Positions 62,333 through 64,000 of a DNA stretch of 64,000 bases are shown here, one piece after another; the first letter of the stretch is position 1, and each line of letters starts with the position of its first letter. A model generated the notes under the pieces. The model made no database searches. It was given only the letters and a program-made list of their open reading frames with translations, and was not told where the DNA came from. The position numbers were made by a program, and so were the translations under genes. This DNA comes from Mangrovicella endophytica (GTDB lineage Bacteria > Pseudomonadota > Alphaproteobacteria > Rhizobiales > Rhizobiaceae): positions 186,001-250,000 of the forward strand of contig NZ_PKMZ01000001.1 in assembly GCF_002893625.1 (NCBI RefSeq), written 5' to 3'.

Positions 62333-64000
62333 CTAGTGGTTGTCGCGGGGGATGCGCGGCATCGTGCCGTCGATGCCGCCCTGCGCCAGGCGCTGATAGG
62401 CGACCGCCGGCTCCAGGACGGCACCCGTCGCCATCTGACCGACAACGGAGCGCTGCAGCTCCTGCCACGGCGTCTGGTTGGCCGGGTATTTGTAGCCGCC
62501 GGCCGCCTCCAGCGCGCTGCGGCGCTCGGCGAGCTCCTCGTCGCTGATCAGGATGTCGGCTGTCCCCCGGCCGAGATCGACCCGCACGCGATCGCCAGTC
62601 TTCAGGAGGGCAAGACCGCCGCCGGCTGCCGCCTCAGGCGAGGCGTTCAGGATCGACGGGGAGCCGGACGTGCCGGACTGGCGGCCATCGCCGATGCAGG
62701 CGAGCGACGTGATGCCCTTCTCCAGCAGATAGCTCGGCGCCCGCATGTTCACGACCTCCGCCGCGCCGGGATAGCCGATCGGGCCGGCACCGCGCATGAA
62801 GAGCACGCAGTGCTCGTCAATGCCAAGCGACGGGTCGTCGATACGATGGTGGTAGTCTTCCGGGCCATCGAAGACGATGGCGCGACCCTCGAAGGCGTTC
62901 GGGTCGGAGTTGTTGGAGAGGTACCGCTCGCGGAACTCCGGCGAGATGACGCTGAGCTTCATGATGGCGGAATCGAACAGGTTGCCGCGCAGCACGCGGA
63001 AGCCGGCATGCGTCTTCAGCGGCCGATCGAAGGTGCGGATGACGTTCTCGTCCTCGATCCGGGCGCCGCGGCAGTTCTCGCCGATCGACTTGCCGTTGAC
63101 GGTCAGCGCATCCTCATGGATGAGGCCCTGGCTCATCAGCTGGTTGACCACCGCGGGCACGCCACCGGCATGATAGTAGTCCTCGCCGAGATACTCGCCG
63201 GCCGGCTGCAGGTTGACCAGGAGCGGGATCTCCTCGCCATAGGTCTGCCAGTCGTCGATCGACAGCTCGACGCCGACATGCCGGGCAAGGCCGTTGAGGT
63301 GGATCGGCGCGTTGGTGGACCCGCCGATCGCTGAGTTGACGCGGATGGCGTTGATGAAGGCCTCGCGCGTCAGGATGTCCGTCGGCTTCAGGTCCTCGGC
63401 AACCATCTCCACGATGCGCTTGCCGGTGAGATAGGAGATCTCCTGACGATCGCGGTAGGGCGCCGGGATCGCCGCCGAACCCGGCAGCTGCATGCCAAGC
63501 GCCTCGGCGAGCGAGTTCATCGTCGTGGCGGTGCCCATCGTGTTGCAGTAGCCGGTGGACGGGGCGGAGGATGCGACGAGCTTGATGAAGCCCTGATAGT
63601 CTATCTCGCCCTTGGCCATCATCTCGCGGGCCTTCCAGACGATGGTGCCGGAGCCGGTGCGCTCGCCGCGGAACCAGCCGTTCAGCATCGGTCCGACCGA
63701 GAGGGCGATCGCCGGGATGTTCACCGTTGCCGCGGCCATCAGGCAGGCGGGCGTCGTCTTATCGCAGCCGATCGTCAGCACGACGCCATCGAGCGGATAG
63801 CCGTAGAGGACCTCGACAAGACCGAGATAGGCGAGGTTGCGGTCGAGGCCGGCCGTCGGGCGCTTGCCGGTCTCCTGGATCGGGTGGACGGGAAACTCGA
63901 TGGCGATGCCGCCCGCCTCGCGGATGCCCTCACGGACACGCTTGGCGAGTTCGAGGTGATGGCGGTTGCAGGGTGACAGATCCGAGCCGGTCTGCGCGAT
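62333..64000 (-). CDS. IlvD/Edd-family sugar-acid dehydratase (partial, runs off right edge)
   Basis: A dehydratase of the IlvD/Edd family, 555 codons present; the N-terminal end (perhaps 20-45 residues) lies beyond base 64000. Cluster-binding Cys are visible: one in DLSPCNRHH, one in [12 protein letters not shown], one in [20 protein letters not shown]. The CDKTTPA segment and [14 protein letters not shown] block match pentonate and other sugar-acid dehydratases (arabonate/xylonate type) more than the isoleucine enzyme, which has CDKxxPG. It removes water from a sugar acid to give a 2-keto-3-deoxy acid. It is transcribed before the GntR regulator. The exact sugar acid is not determined. Confidence 0.88.
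   Translation of the reverse strand: MAQTGSDLSPCNRHHLELAKRVREGIREAGGIAIEFPVHPIQETGKRPTAGLDRNLAYLGLVEVLYGYPLDGVVLTIGCDKTTPACLMAAATVNIPAIALSVGPMLNGWFRGERTGSGTIVWKAREMMAKGEIDYQGFIKLVASSAPSTGYCNTMGTATTMNSLAEALGMQLPGSAAIPAPYRDRQEISYLTGKRIVEMVAEDLKPTDILTREAFINAIRVNSAIGGSTNAPIHLNGLARHVGVELSIDDWQTYGEEIPLLVNLQPAGEYLGEDYYHAGGVPAVVNQLMSQGLIHEDALTVNGKSIGENCRGARIEDENVIRTFDRPLKTHAGFRVLRGNLFDSAIMKLSVISPEFRERYLSNNSDPNAFEGRAIVFDGPEDYHHRIDDPSLGIDEHCVLFMRGAGPIGYPGAAEVVNMRAPSYLLEKGITSLACIGDGRQSGTSGSPSILNASPEAAAGGGLALLKTGDRVRVDLGRGTADILISDEELAERRSALEAAGGYKYPANQTPWQELQRSVVGQMATGAVLEPAVAYQRLAQGGIDGTMPRIPRDNH

Overview
The window is about 64 kb of GC-rich, densely coding chromosomal DNA. Gene content and style point to an alphaproteobacterium, most likely of the Rhizobiales/Hyphomicrobiales. 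The signs are many ABC uptake systems in catabolic operons, 1-4 nt gene overlaps, a small SWIB-domain protein, TadE/TadG-type pilus genes, a Bat/MoxR operon, an Mfd-like paralogue and an alpha-2-macroglobulin/PbpC pair. The genus is not determined. I see no rRNA, tRNA, CRISPR array, phage or insertion sequence.

Layout. 0-3.1 kb: a secreted phosphodiester-glycosidase-family protein and a secreted esterase of the esterase-713 type, divergent from a LysR regulator. 3.1-14.0 kb: a minus-strand run of ten genes read livG, livF, livH, livM, substrate-binding protein, N-formylglutamate-amidohydrolase-like enzyme, RpiR regulator, glutamine-synthetase-like ligase, short-chain dehydrogenase, cysteine hydrolase. 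A divergent pair (second cysteine hydrolase, NAD-dependent epimerase) flanks it. It looks like uptake and breakdown of an unidentified small nitrogen compound. 14.0-24.7 kb: sugar locus 1, with a LacI regulator divergent from a PfkB kinase and a GatZ/KbaZ-like protein, then a terminator, an operator-like dyad and a DeoR-led operon (BadF-type kinase, CUT1 ABC transporter, GlmS/AgaS-like SIS protein, MalK). The enzymes together suggest amino-sugar or tagatose use via tagatose-6-phosphate. 24.7-32.2 kb: sugar locus 2, convergent with locus 1: MalK, PfkB kinase, SIS protein, CUT1 permeases and binding protein, with a divergent ROK regulator.

32.3-38.4 kb: a complete-looking Bat operon (MoxR, DUF58, DUF4381, two membrane von Willebrand A proteins, a TPR protein, BatD). 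38.7-43.6 kb: SWIB protein, three TadE/TadE/TadG-like genes, a repeat protein in an AT-richer pocket, and aroQ. 43.7-46.8 kb: modE-modABC with a dyad resembling a ModE box before modA. 47.1-49.5 kb: a cation/proton antiporter and a ring-cleaving dioxygenase-like VOC protein. 49.6-60.9 kb: an Mfd-like helicase, and a large alpha-2-macroglobulin with an N-terminal PAN-like module next to pbpC. 61-64 kb: a VOC protein, a GntR/FCD regulator and a sugar-acid dehydratase (IlvD/Edd family) that runs off the right edge.

Start codons were chosen from visible ribosome-binding sites and family N-termini, so several differ from the longest possible frame. All functional calls are by reading the sequence; no database search was run.
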